Shown: in pieces, positions 38,175 through 48,619 of the stretch | How the letters are laid out: the number at the start of each line of letters is the position of its first letter | Position numbering within the stretch: the first letter of the stretch is position 1 | Origin: Grifola frondosa | Taxonomy: Eukaryota > Basidiomycota > Agaricomycetes > Polyporales > Grifolaceae | Assembly (NCBI GenBank): GCA_001683735.1 | Contig: LUGG01000001.1 | Span: forward strand, 620,001-684,000 | Direction: 5' to 3' | DNA length: 64,000 bases | Translations under genes and position numbers: made by a program | Notes under the pieces: model-generated | The model's input: the letters and a program-made list of their open reading frames with translations, nothing else | Databases searched by the model: none | What the model was told of the DNA's origin: nothing

Positions 38175-38787
38175 TCAAGTAGACTCGTATTCAATCTGGT
38201 TGGAAGCTACCCCGTATTCGACCGGAATATTGGGCTGGACGAAATTTATGAGCGCCGAGTTCCTGTCTTGGACAAATCGAGCTGCACTCACCGGGCAATC
38301 ATAGAAGGTCTCGACGACAGCGAGATATACGTTGCCGTCGTCGATATTGAGTTCAGGCATCGTGAGCGCAGATGGAGGGGGTGTTCCCATGGGGGGAAGG
38401 CCAGCTGTTGGAACGATTTCGGTCATGTTGATGCAGCAAACATGTGGGAAATCCAAACTCACCGAAATTGGCGACCAGGTAATCGCCAAAATAGTAGAGA
38501 TACTCCCCTTCAGGGAACTGACCCGTCGAATTCAGATCCGAAAATACGGGAGAATTCTCCACGAGCCACACTGAAAGCGGACTGTAGCCGGAGTGGCACC
38601 AGTCGCTGACGCTGTAGTTGAACGCGAAAGTCTCCCCAACTCCAATTGTAGTACCATCGGCGGGAGTAGATATTGTCCCGACGAAGGGACTTTGCACCTG
38701 ACGTCTGTCAATGACGGTGCAGGATGCAGCGGTAACAAGGAGCGCGGAAAGCACGGCTGAGAGAGAGCCAGTCACGGTGAAGCGCAT
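38175..38787 (-). CDS. Small secreted protein, fungal-specific
   Basis: Three exons (38463-38787, 38292-38404, 38175-38234) total 498 nt, 165 residues, fully in frame. A signal peptide is evident (MRFTVTGSLSAVLSALLVTA), with a possible dibasic processing site at IDRRQ. The mature part begins VGTISTPADGTTIGVGETFA, then FNYSVSDWCHSGYSPLSVWL, a beta-sandwich-like pattern seen in many Agaricomycete secreted proteins with an SPxxGxxIxxGxxF start. Two Cys are in the mature region (DWCHSGYS, FYDCP). The C terminus reads VEYGVASNQIEYEST. No enzymatic motif is recognised. A decayed duplicate lies about 2.4 kb further right on the same strand. Confidence 0.75.
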
Positions 38788-40735
38788 ATGGAATGGATGT
38801 GCGAGACAATGAGTTGTGATGTATTGTAATGAGGTGCAACGCTCCTTCATCCTCGAACACATCCCATTAAATAGATCCATGCGCACCAAACTTGGGTAAA
38901 GCCAACACAAAGGATTGCTCAGCATCGTCCATCAAAATCGGAAGTTGCCTGTAAGCATGAGGGCCTACTGCAGGGAAGACGATGTCTGCGGCTGCACAAG
39001 GCCGCGATGGTAGTTTGTAATCGGCTCAATGAACCCTTGGGTGCAGTTAAGACGCTTATGATCGGAGCGCTGCGGTCGCCATTATAGATGTTGCGGAAAC
39101 ATGAACCGCCAAAAATTGCAAAAGGAACGAACTGTCATCCCTGATTTCGGCGTCATCACAAAACGGAGGCCTGCAAAACGAACATAGGTGAAGGTAGCCC
39201 ATGTGTAAGTATGCAGTGCCTCATAAATGGGATGGCTTGGATGAACGTTGAGCACACATCTTCCACCGTAAAACGGAGAGTCTCGACGCTTTGCCTGTCT
39301 ACATGAAACAAGGAGCATACGTGGCACTGGATAAGCAGAAAGCTGAATATAACACAGGCTTACTCACCGTTGTAGAATCAGGGCGACCAGACGGGGTATT
39401 TTTTTTTTGAATTGTGCTGTCGACAACTCGGTACCGCTCCAAGATTTGGCCCAACAGAACGTTGGAGCTCAGCATATACCGGCTTAAGGACGCTATCTAG
39501 TGTTGTACTTGGCCAGGCCATAGGCAGGACAAGCCGAGCCGGATACAAGCCGAGCCGAGCCGGGCCATAGCACACGGCTTAGGACGGCTTGTAGCCCGGC
39601 TTAAGGGTCAGGCCGGCCAAAGCCAGGCCGTCAAGGTATACAGGGTATGACGAAATTTTAAGTTATTTTACTAGGTAATCGCTCAAAGGCGAAACCGCAG
39701 ACCCCGTCCCGTTGTGCCTAATTTGGCCATTGACCTTCCTATTTTGGGTCTGCATTAAACTGATGGTTCAAAATTCGAATGACTGCTCTCTCATTTTCCG
39801 TAAAATTCTGCTCATGGAATGTTGGTATTCCTACACAAATATTTATTTACTACTAATGTAGACCATTTTTGAGTCCCTCCTCTGCAGATACCTACAGTGC
39901 TATAAGCCGGGGCTTGAGCCAAAGCCAAGCCACAGCTTTGGCTTTCGACGGCCTATGGCGTGGCCTATCATCTTCCAAAGCCCAAAAGTCGCGAGAACCG
40001 GACCAATGTTATGGCTTTCAGGCCAAGCCAGGCCAGTCTTCGATGCATGAGCAACAACAAGTCTCACATTGAAGGCTTCTATAGTATTTACTATAGGCAT
40101 CAACGTCGGATGACACGTCCGGGTGCCGGTATGGATTCGTTAGTGCATGAAGTAGACGATGATGAAAACTCACGGTCAATAGCCTGGCCTAACATCGAAA
40201 ACTACAATTGTCTTAGTGGCGGGCTCACTTGACACCGCATGAATTGCAAGCGGAATGCGCTGCTGCATCATAACTGTACAATCAGAGCACTGTGCAATTA
40301 GAGCGCCGGAAGTCAGCGGTAAGTGATCGCGGACAACAACGGCTGTTGTGCCTGGAATGAAAGATGCGAGGCGGCAGCCACCAGATCGTGGCAGCACACA
40401 AGAGCACATTTGGTCAGTATTTGGTCCTGTTCGAACTTGCGGGGTCCAGACTCAAACACTTCCACCCGATGGCGACTCTCATCACCCAAGCAAGTGCTAT
40501 TAAACCAATAATATCAATACGGAAGCACACTCGGCGTGAAGTGGCCTGAACCTGTGAAAATATGATCCTGAAGCACGGCGTCATCGTCTTGAATGGTGAG
40601 CGATTGCGACCGAACGGCAGAACAGCTCCCTTCTGACAGCCTGCTGTGTTCAGAGTTGTCATGGCTGCCAGGAAGCTCCAGTGCTACGTAGTCTCGTTAA
40701 TTTCGAGGATCATTGGGAACAGCCACTGCACTCAC
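38788..40735. other. Intergenic region with AGCC-rich repeat island
   Basis: No gene is recognised. It includes the promoter of the secreted-protein gene, an A/T-rich core at about 39636-39900 and, flanking that core, two GC-rich tracts built of AAGCC/GGCCA words. Confidence 0.5.
39510..40040. repeat. AGCC/GGCT-rich inverted repeat island, possible non-autonomous element
   Basis: Two tracts dense in AAGCC, GAGCC and GGCCA words (39510-39635 and 39901-40040) surround about 265 bp of A/T-rich DNA. A 15-bp inverted match links them: GGCCAGGCCATAGGC at 39521-39535 and its reverse complement with one mismatch at 39951-39965. The right tract also has a perfect 9-bp hairpin (AGCCAAAGC and GCTTTGGCT). 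No target duplication was found, so the type of element is unknown. Confidence 0.55.
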
Positions 40736-41193
40736 CGGGCTATTCCTGAAGGACTCGATGGGGTGCTAATGACATCAATGTCGAGTTCAGGCATCGGGAG
40801 TGCAGAGGGGGGAGGGTACCTAAGGGGGAAAGTTCGGCTAATGAAATTAATTACAGCAGTCGCAGTATTAATAGTGCAAACTGACGGTGGGTTGCGACAA
40901 TACAATCCCCAAAATAGTGGAGACAATCCTTCAGGGAACTGTCCCATAGAATCAGGTCCGAAACACGGGAGAATTCTCCACGAGCCGCACTGAAAGCGGA
41001 CTGTAGCCAGAGTGGCACCAATCGTTGACGTCGTAGGCGAACGCGGAGGCCTCCCCTGCTTCGGTTGTGATACCATCGGCGGGAGCAGATATTGTTCCGG
41101 TCGTTGGACTTTGTGCCTCAACGGCGGTAATGAGGAGCGCCGCAGGGACAGATATGAGGGAGCCAATGAAGTGTTTATCGAACTGATGTGCGA
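40735..41193 (-). pseudogene. Decayed duplicate of the small secreted protein gene
   Basis: Clear sequence relative of the secreted-protein gene at 38.2-38.8 kb, same strand and order. Retained pieces are TGTISAPADGITTEAGEA, NDWCHSGYSPLSV, VRLVENSPVF, GQFPEG and PPPSALPMPELDIDV, and even the donor at the end of exon 2 is preserved. The start codon region has changed (ATGCGCTTCAC in the intact copy corresponds to AAACACTTCAT), and insertions or deletions shift the frame after VENSPVF and inside the middle exon. The segment coding YLAVVETFYDCP has been reduced. These breaks are several and not only in homopolymers, so decay is more likely than assembly error here. Confidence 0.8.
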
Positions 41194-41211
41194 GGTACAA
41201 GACAGGAACAT

Positions 41212-41733
41212 GACCTCGAATATGGACTGATTTCCAATCGCCGTGCGAATTCACCTTCATCATTAAGAGATACTTCCGACCGTTCGAGAACACATTGTTT
41301 TTGGTCTTGTGCGCTGGCAACGATTGTGTAAAATGAGGGAGATAGGTGCTCTGAAGAAGAGATGTGGCAGGCGAGGAACATGCCAGAATTCCTGTCGTAC
41401 GTACCATGCACAACTTCTCTTCGGCCTGCACTGTTCCCCCTCCAATTCCTCTGTTATTGAACAATAACTTCCAGGCGCAGCAGCCAGCTAGGCCTTCCCG
41501 CTTCTCTCAGAATTTCAGTGCTTCAGCACCCGTTACGCATGCGTGTGAACCAAATTTCTTGTTACCTGAGTATGGAGCACATGTATATTACGGTGTAACT
41601 TGGATCTAGAACCGTGAAGTTAATCTGGAGGTATTCATACACCACGTGATGCAAGTTAACTGTGCATAAGCCGCCCGACTTGATTTCGACCTTGAGCTTG
41701 AAATTTCAACATCGAATAGCTGCTCACGGCAAT
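41212..41733. other. Intergenic region
   Basis: About 520 bp between the pseudogene and the P-loop kinase gene. No feature recognised. Confidence 0.4.
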
Positions 41734-42595
41734 ATGAACCAAATTGCAGAAGACTTGTCGGCATACCTGGTAAAGCGTCTTGAAGAGTGAGCTCAAAATT
41801 GCTTACTGTTACTCAGCTGCACTACCCAACGTACACGACCAATCGCAGAACGTCCCCCACCGCTCGTCTCCTTTTTGGCATAGCAGGTGTCCCGGCATCT
41901 GGAAAGTCCACTCTGGCACAGCTCATCGTGGATCGTGTCAACGCAGCCACCTGTGGTGCAACTGTAGCGGGGGAAGCTAGCATAAAGAACGACATCGCAG
42001 TGCTGATAGGTCTTGATGGCTGGCATCTAACCCGCGCTCAACTCGACACGTTCCCAGACTCAAAGTTGGCGCATGATCGGCGCGGAGCGCACTGGACATT
42101 TGATGGAGACGCGTATGTTGGCTTTGTGTGCGCACTCCGTAAACCGCACGATCCCTCAGCTGCAAAGTCTTCTTCAGTTTCCAACGTGATATATGCACCA
42201 TCTTTCTCACATACCGTCAAAGACCCCGAACCGCTTTCTGTCCCGATCTATCCCCATCACCGTCTTGTCGTCATCGAGGGATTATACACTTTCCTAGGGA
42301 TCCCTCCTTGGTTAACCGCGGCAGAGCTGCTTGACGAGCGATGGTGGGTGGAAGTCGGTGACGAGGAGGCAGAGAAACGCCTCGTAGCACGACATGTGAG
42401 AAGCGGGGTTGCGAAGGATCTTAGTGAGGCAATGTGGAGATCCAGAGAAAATGACGCACCGAGCGAGTATTCTGTTGTCTTGGACTCAGTACTTAGCTGA
42501 CCATATGGTTAGATGGAAGGTTCATCAAGGAGAATATGCTAAAACCAACAAGAGTAATACAAAGCATAGAGGATCCAATGCTTATATCTGCATAA
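41734..42595 (+). CDS. P-loop kinase of the uridine kinase/phosphoribulokinase superfamily
   Basis: Small-molecule kinase-like P-loop ATPase, of the type annotated in fungi as Yfh7-like or nucleoside/ribulose kinase-like. Exon 1 (41734-41786) encodes MNQIAEDLSAYLVKRLEE. After a 62-nt intron, exon 2 (41849-42466) carries the Walker A loop LLFGIAGVPASGKSTLAQLI, then LIGLDGWHLTRAQLDTFPDS, DRRGAHWTFDGDAYVGFVCA, NVIYAPSFSHTVKDP, RLVVIEGLYTFL and EEAEKRLVARHVRSGVAKDL. The last exon ends FIKENMLKPTRVIQSIEDP. Its acceptor is uncertain: the AG at 42512 leaves the frame one base off, while an AAG at 42519 restores a 248-residue reading. Substrate unknown. Confidence 0.83.
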
Positions 42596-43033
42596 TCAAA
42601 GTCCTGGAGGGCGTTGACGTTTGTATTGTCAACAATCGAAGAGTTTGTCATGACATAGCAGCTGTGATACGGCGTGAACAGTTAGAAAATTCAACAACTA
42701 AGTTTAATTCAACTCAACCTTGAGCTTGATCTATGTCACTGGGGACGCCATATAAGCAGATTCGCTGATAATCAGTTGCGCGAACACCATGCAGTTGGGC
42801 GACTTGAGTGTGAAGTTAACGGATGTGGTCTACTTTCCGTATGATGCTGCTATTGTTCATACCAGTGTCCTGAACGACAAAACGGCTTGCTTGAATAAAG
42901 AGAAACCGAGCAAGTACGCACAACGAAGAGGTGGCGAAAGTGAGAGATAACAATATTCCACAGAATTACAGCCAAAAAACATATCGATACACCGGTATAA
43001 TTTGTCATGGTTCTACTCTTGTGAGGTGAGGGT
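42596..43033. other. Convergent intergenic region
   Basis: About 440 bp between the 3' ends of the P-loop kinase and APC11 genes. Nothing recognised. Confidence 0.45.
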
Positions 43034-43458
43034 TCATGATCTCGTCGAATCAACCTTCCTCTCCGCGGTGACTATAAAATACATGTTCAGTCGGGCACCA
43101 TTGCGTCAGCATACATGGGACATACCCCACTGTCTCCGATCCATAGGACATTGCTGTTTGGATGCAGCTGTCCCTATCCATTGAAGCAAACAATGCATAT
43201 GAAACACATGACTGCACTCCCCCAAACTGTACACAATACACAAACGTAAGCGCATAGAAATCAAATAAGAACATTACTGTAGCACGCACTGAGTGGACAA
43301 TCGTCCCCTGGCATTTTACACGATGGACAGCAACCTTCATAAGGCACGCGACAGATGCCGCAGACATCGCCCTCCCCATCCGCATCATCCGGGTCATTGG
43401 AACCTGTGTCCCACCGCCATTGAGCGATAGCATGCCAGTTCTTGATGACGACTTTCAT
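43034..43458 (-). CDS. APC11: Anaphase-promoting complex subunit 11 (RING-H2)
   Basis: Catalytic RING subunit of the APC/C ubiquitin ligase, which drives anaphase and mitotic exit. Three exons (43290-43458, 43126-43226, 43034-43071). The start MKVVIKNWHAIAQWRWDTG matches the family. The RING-H2 ligands are visible as DVCGICRVPYEGCCPSC, GDDCPL, ECSHVFHMHCLLQWI and KQQCPMDRRQW; the protein ends TAERKVDSTRS. A 10-residue acidic insert (SNDPDDADGE) sits before the RING. As written, exon 2 is one base short: the G5 run (C5 at 43219-43223 on +) should be G6 to read IWGECSHVFH. A donor 4 nt further on would rescue the frame but lose the conserved Trp. It shares a short divergent promoter with the glycosidase gene. 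Confidence 0.9.
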
Positions 43459-43743
43459 ATTGGATTGTCTAAGACTACGTGGGATATAACTGAGACACGC
43501 CTCACCGTTCGACTTGAACACCGGTGTGTATTTACACTTATGTACGCGTTTACGCGTCAGGAAAACATCACGTGGTTCGCGGCGTTGTGGCGTCGGTCGG
43601 CACTTGCAATTACAGCCCACGGCGGCAAGCTGCGCCTATCCGTATCGCCTTCGCTGTAGCTCTAATATCCTCCCAACTTGCTCACAACAATCATACAGCT
43701 GTTAAACTCCGTTTCCTTGATTCTCCTCTCTGCCGGTGTCAAT
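43459..43743. promoter_or_regulatory. Divergent promoter between APC11 and the GH99/71-like gene
   Basis: 285 bp separate the two divergent start codons, so both promoters must fit here. Just before the + strand start the DNA is CT-rich (CTTGATTCTCCTCTCTGCC). Confidence 0.5.
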
Positions 43744-46700
43744 ATGGCATCTACTTCAAGTCTTCGTCCAGATAGGACTTTGAAACGCTCAGATCCTAGT
43801 ACCATTCAGGACAAGTTCATGGTGGGATACCAAGGATGGTTTACTTGTGCTGGTGATGGTGAACCTGTTGGGCCCGGTCATCATGGCTGGCTGCATTGGT
43901 TCACTTACCCTGTTCCTGATGGTGGTCGTCCTAATACTGATCTTTGGCCGGATGTGTCTGAGTACTCCCTTCCGAACTGTTTCCCGCACCTGGTCTGAAA
44001 TTAGCTAATGGGGAACAGGCATTCCTGTTCTCTTCTCGCCACCCAAAGACCGTACAACGACACTTTCACTGGATGGCCTTGCATGGCGTTGATGGCGCTT
44101 TTCTGCAACGTTTTGCTGGCCAGACTGATCTAGAGACTGGAAATGAAGGCATCCGCAAGCTCCGAGATGAAGTAGGCGATAGGGTCAAGGAGGCAGCGGA
44201 GAAGGAAGGCAGAGTATTTGCCATTATGTATGTTTCTCTCAGCACTGATCAGCGTATTTACTCAATCTGGCTCTGTAGGTATGACGTCTCTGGCGTTGCT
44301 CCTGATCGCATACAAGGCGTGATCGAGCGCGATTGGATACATCTCATTCGAGACAAGTGCATCTTGGATAGCCCAAACTATCTTCGAGAGAAAGGGAAAG
44401 CTGTCGTTGCGCTTTGGGGCTTCGGTTTTTCAGATTCTCATCATGATCCTTCTAAAATCCGCGCAATCACTACCTTCATACGCAACAACACACCCGGGGG
44501 CGCATACATAATGGCTGGTGTGCCGGCTCACTGGCGCACTTCGGTAATGGATGCGGACTCGAATCCAGAATTTGTCAAATTATGGCTGGAGGAGTTTGAT
44601 GCAATTTCTCCTTGGACGATCGGCCGGTATAGCAATATTGACGAAGCCGATAAATTCGAACAAGAGAAGATCAGAGATGACGTAAAATTGATAGAGGAAA
44701 GGAATAAGCAATGGGAAAGAAATCCGCATACATCAAGGAAACTTGATTACATTCCAGTCATATTTCCAGGAGGATCTGTGAGTTCCGAGCCACAATCACT
44801 CTCCTCTCGTCATCCCAATGACTTATAAAATGATCGTGTTTCTACATGATAGGGCCACAACCTTTCCGAAGGCAAATGGGGCTGGAATGATATCCCTCGA
44901 CAAGGCGGGAATTTCTTGTGGAGACAGCTATTTAATGTGCGCCGTCATGGTATCCGTATCGTTTATGGTGCAATGTGGGATGAGTGAGCTGAATTTTTAT
45001 TCCACGCTTCCCGACCTTGACATTACCCTCATGATACAGGTATGACGAAGGAACTGCATACATGCCAGTCGTTTCGCATAAGCGACAATTACCTGTTCTG
45101 GATGGAGAATTACAACTTCATGGCTCTCGATGAAGATGATTTTGATCTGCCGTCTGATTGGTTAGTTTCATCCACTTTTTTCTGTCAAGCACTTTTGCGA
45201 ACTACCTTGTTTCACCATTAGGTTTATGCGCATCTGTGGTTTCGCAGCGGAAGGTTTGCGAGGAGAACGGATTATTCATGAAACGTTCCCATCCAAAGAG
45301 CTGCAAGACTATTGGTCAACTCGTCCTCGATACGAGGACAAAGTCGTTGATCAGATTGCATCAGGTTCTGACAGTAATAAGGGGCAATCGTTCGCAGATT
45401 GGGAGAAATCAGATAAGCACAAGGATGAGAAAGACGAGCTTCCACCGCCTCCCTATTCTCTAGAGGTGCAGGAGCTAGAGCCTCCCGCAGTCCCTTTCGA
45501 ACGCAGGCCTACAGTGTCCATATCAGACTCGCGAGTGGAGAGCAGTGGTTCTACTGGGCCACCTATTCCGCTGGCCAATCGACCATCGATCTCGGTGTCG
45601 ACGTCGCTTTCGACTACCGCTTCCCCACCTTTATCTCCTGTTCCTCCTGTGAACTCGAGTTCTCGACCTCGCCTTCCGAGTACATCGTCTAAACCTAGCG
45701 CATCTGCAGGCCCTATATCACCCCAAGGTCCAGCACGTTCTACGTCTCCATATTCTGTTGCCACTCTCACAGATAACTTGACTCGGCAATCGATATCTTC
45801 TCCGGGCTCACCTTCTCGGCCTATGGCGCCTTCATTACATTCAACACGACCCGTCTCACAGGGACCATCTTTGCCGAATAGGTTCTATGACATGTCTGCG
45901 TCGCCGGCGCGGGGATTCTCACATACACTCATGCCCTCACCAGGCCATGTAAACGTGCCTGCTCCTGGTCCCTGGTCGCAAGCACCATGGCCTCCGCCAG
46001 AATGGGGCACTTCAGAGCCACATCGCGCGTATAGTCCTGCGATGCCTCCTTCATCTTATGGCACACACCCACATGGATCGCATCATAGCCACGGCCATGA
46101 ACATGCTAGTCCATATTCCCCCGGCTATCTTTCATCCGAACCTCCTCCACCGTTGAGATCGCGACCGTCCGGATCCCCGCATCCACATCCGCAATCTTTA
46201 GCTCCAGTTACGAACCATTAAATACCGGCTATTATCCTACGTCAACTCCCTCTGCGCCATACAATGGCGACGGATATTATTCCTATCCCCAGCCATATTC
46301 CCCGTACCCATCAAGGTCTGATTCCTCAGGGCCCTTTCAATTCCCGGAAGCTCGACCTGGAATGAATGGGCCCGATATCTACAGCCAACCATATGCGCCT
46401 TATAACGGCTTCCCACCTATAGACCCCGAGCAGTCGTCGTCCCCACCTCCGAATCCGAGTCTATATCCGCCTAGCCTTGGGCCTCGTCCCCCACCTCCTC
46501 CACGTAAGTTTCATCTCCTGAATAATTTAACTTACATTTGCTCATGACTGGCTGCTAGGCCCGTACGGCAGCTCTTCGCCATTCCCACCTCCCCCACCTA
46601 GGCCGATAAATATGAGCGGCTCTTCCCCCGGTGGACTTCGACGTTCTCTTCGGGTCCTCTTGGGCAGGCGTTGAATTTAGTGGGCAATGTCGCTGGACAG

Positions 46701-46831
46701 GGTGCAAAGGCACAGCTGCAGAATCTGGCGCAGTGTGAGTGTCATCTGTTAATATTGCGCCTCGTGTCACTAATGATTCGATTGTCACCTTGATAGCGGG
46801 GACCAAGTTTTTCAACAAACGTAGGACGTGA
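43744..46831 (+). CDS. GH99/GH71-like glycosidase with long proline-rich C-terminal tail
   Basis: The N-terminal 400 residues resemble fungal proteins of the GH99/GH71-like group often named xylosidase/arabinosidase: DKFMVGYQGWFTCAGDGEPV, HHGWLHWFTYPVPDGGRPNT, FSSRHPKTVQRHFHWMALHG, GAFLQRFAGQ, VVALWGFGFSDSHHDPSKIR, IMAGVPAHWRTS, EEFDAISPWTIGRYSN, GKWGWNDIPRQGGNFLW and IRIVYGAMWDEYDEGTAYMP. Then DEDDFDLPSDWFMRICGFAA leads into about 450 residues rich in Pro/Ser (PPPPYSLEV, His-rich HGSHHSHGHEH, Tyr/Pro repeats), ending LVGNVAGQGAKAQLQNLAQ and FFNKRRT. Four single-base shifts are needed (43967-43969, 45104-45105, 46204-46205, about 46642-46645). There is no clear signal peptide at the chosen ATG. 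The sugar substrate is not deducible. Confidence 0.72.
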
Positions 46832-47291
46832 TCGAAGCTATAGCCACAGTGCAATGTGTGAGTTGAAATCTGCTAAGTAGAATATTCTGCCGTCTGACTA
46901 GACTCCCTTGTTAAAGTTCGGTTAGATGCATAAATAGTAGAAATTATTTATATGGACGCTAAGTTATTTAATCACTTCTTTGTCTTGTGTGGGACGTTGT
47001 TTAAGAGGCACTATATGCCAAATCATCTCGTGCAGAACGACATTTGAAGTTGTAGATGAAGCGTCGGTGCCACGAATTGAAACAAGGGAAAATACATACA
47101 GGTCTCAACCAGAAAGCAGAATTGAGCGATCCATCTCGAAAGAAATCAAACACCCGAGCAGCAGGACAACCGGTAGCAATTAGAAGAAGATAGTAATAGG
47201 TCCTGAAGGCATGCTGGTAAATTATGGTCTCAATCTCGAGTCAGCCACTAACAAAGAGCAATATTAGACGTTCCCAACCGGCGCAACGCCA
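46832..47291. other. Convergent intergenic region
   Basis: 460 bp between the glycosidase tail (+) and the C2H2 factor gene (-). Nothing recognised. Confidence 0.45.
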
Positions 47292-48619
47292 TCAGAATAT
47301 TAAGAGCCTTCCGCCACTCGTGTTCGCAATATCTTTGCCCATCAATCCCGGACCAGGAAGCCTCCCCTTCCAGCCTAGTGGATGGTATGGTCTGGAAGAT
47401 GCGCTTTCTGCAAAGGAATCGCGCTCCTCGTAAATCTGCGCGTTCATGTCCTGAAACGGTTGCACAGGCGGCAGGGGCACCGGGGTGCCCTTCGATATCG
47501 GTGTAAGATCGAAGGCCTTCAGGCTGTCTGGGACCCAGTCGGATGGCGGGGGTGCACGCCGCACGCGCTTTCGCTGCGGCGGCTTCTCGGCTGGCGGATT
47601 TGCCTCGACATTTTCTGCGGATGAGGTGGATTTGCGTTTGCGTCCTCGAGATGTGGGCGGCGGGACGGGGGAAGCGGAAGGGTCTGCGACGAAGACGGAC
47701 GTAGAAGGTCCAGGTGCGGACGCTGGAGCAGCGGGAATGGGCGTGGCCGTTGATGCCGAATCCTTATTGGCGGTGGGCGCTCCGAGTTTAGCGACTGCCG
47801 CTGCATTCACTGGACGGAGAAGGCAGCGCTTCGCGTGTCGGTTGAGATTGGAGGCGACGCTGAAGCGACGGCCACAGGTCTCGCAGGCGAAAGCTGAATA
47901 ACGTGAGGAGCATTAGCCATGTGAATGACTCGTGTCTTCTGCACGCGACGCACCTTTCTCGCCCGTGTGTACGAGCAGATGCTACAAAACATTGCAGGGA
48001 ATTGTATAAGGCGACGTACGTTTCCAAAGATCCCAAGTCGGGCTTACCTTCCTTAGCGTGCTAGGCCTACCGACGACGGCTCAATGAGCTGCACCGCACA
48101 AGAACCAGATCTGCGCGTACCTATCAAAACTCTTGTGGCACATCCAGCAGTTGTGAGTTTTCTTCTCCTTGGAATTCTTCGCTTGATCTTGCGGAGCCGC
48201 CGGAGGAGCCTGGGGCGACTCGCCGCCTTCGTTCGAGGAAGAAGCGGCTCCGCTGTCATCTCGACTACGACTGGCGGATTCGGGCGAGCTTGGGTCTGTG
48301 GTACGGTACGGGATAGCCATGCTGCGAGTCTGTAATGTTGAGCCTTCCGTCCCCCCTCGGCTTTTATCTGAAGGAGGTCCATACGCAATGGACGGGGCCG
48401 GGAACACGGGAGGTGGCAGCCAGGCTGAAGGGGGGGGATAGCCAACTGGGCAGAGTTGTTTCCCGCGGCGCTGAGGTTGGATGGCCCTGCCCGCTGGAAG
48501 GCCGCATGATCATAGTACGGGGCCGATCCGACGAAGAAGCTACGCTGCGCGTGATATGCATGGAATGGTGCAAGTGGCGTATTGCGCGGATAACGCGACG
48601 GTGGAGGGTTGGACTCCAT
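47292..48619 (-). CDS. Two-finger C2H2 zinc-finger transcription factor
   Basis: Predicted nuclear DNA-binding protein. The start MESNPPPSRYPRNTPLAPFH leads a disordered Pro/Ser N-terminal part, then an acidic-basic linker (DQAKNSKEKK). Two adjacent C2H2 fingers span three exons: HNCWMCHKSFDR, PSTLRK, HLLVHTGEK, AFACETCGRRFSVASNLNRH and AKRC. The tail has a basic patch (SRGRKRKST, PPQRKRVRRAPPPSDWVPD) and ends GKDIANTSGGRLLIF. Intron donors follow SFDR, TLRK and TGEK. A C8 run (G8 at 48430-48437 on +) should be C9 to join QLAIPP with SAWLPPPVFPAPS. It resembles basidiomycete stress or morphogenesis C2H2 factors but cannot be assigned further. A 24-bp AT microsatellite (48675-48698) lies just upstream. 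Confidence 0.82.
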
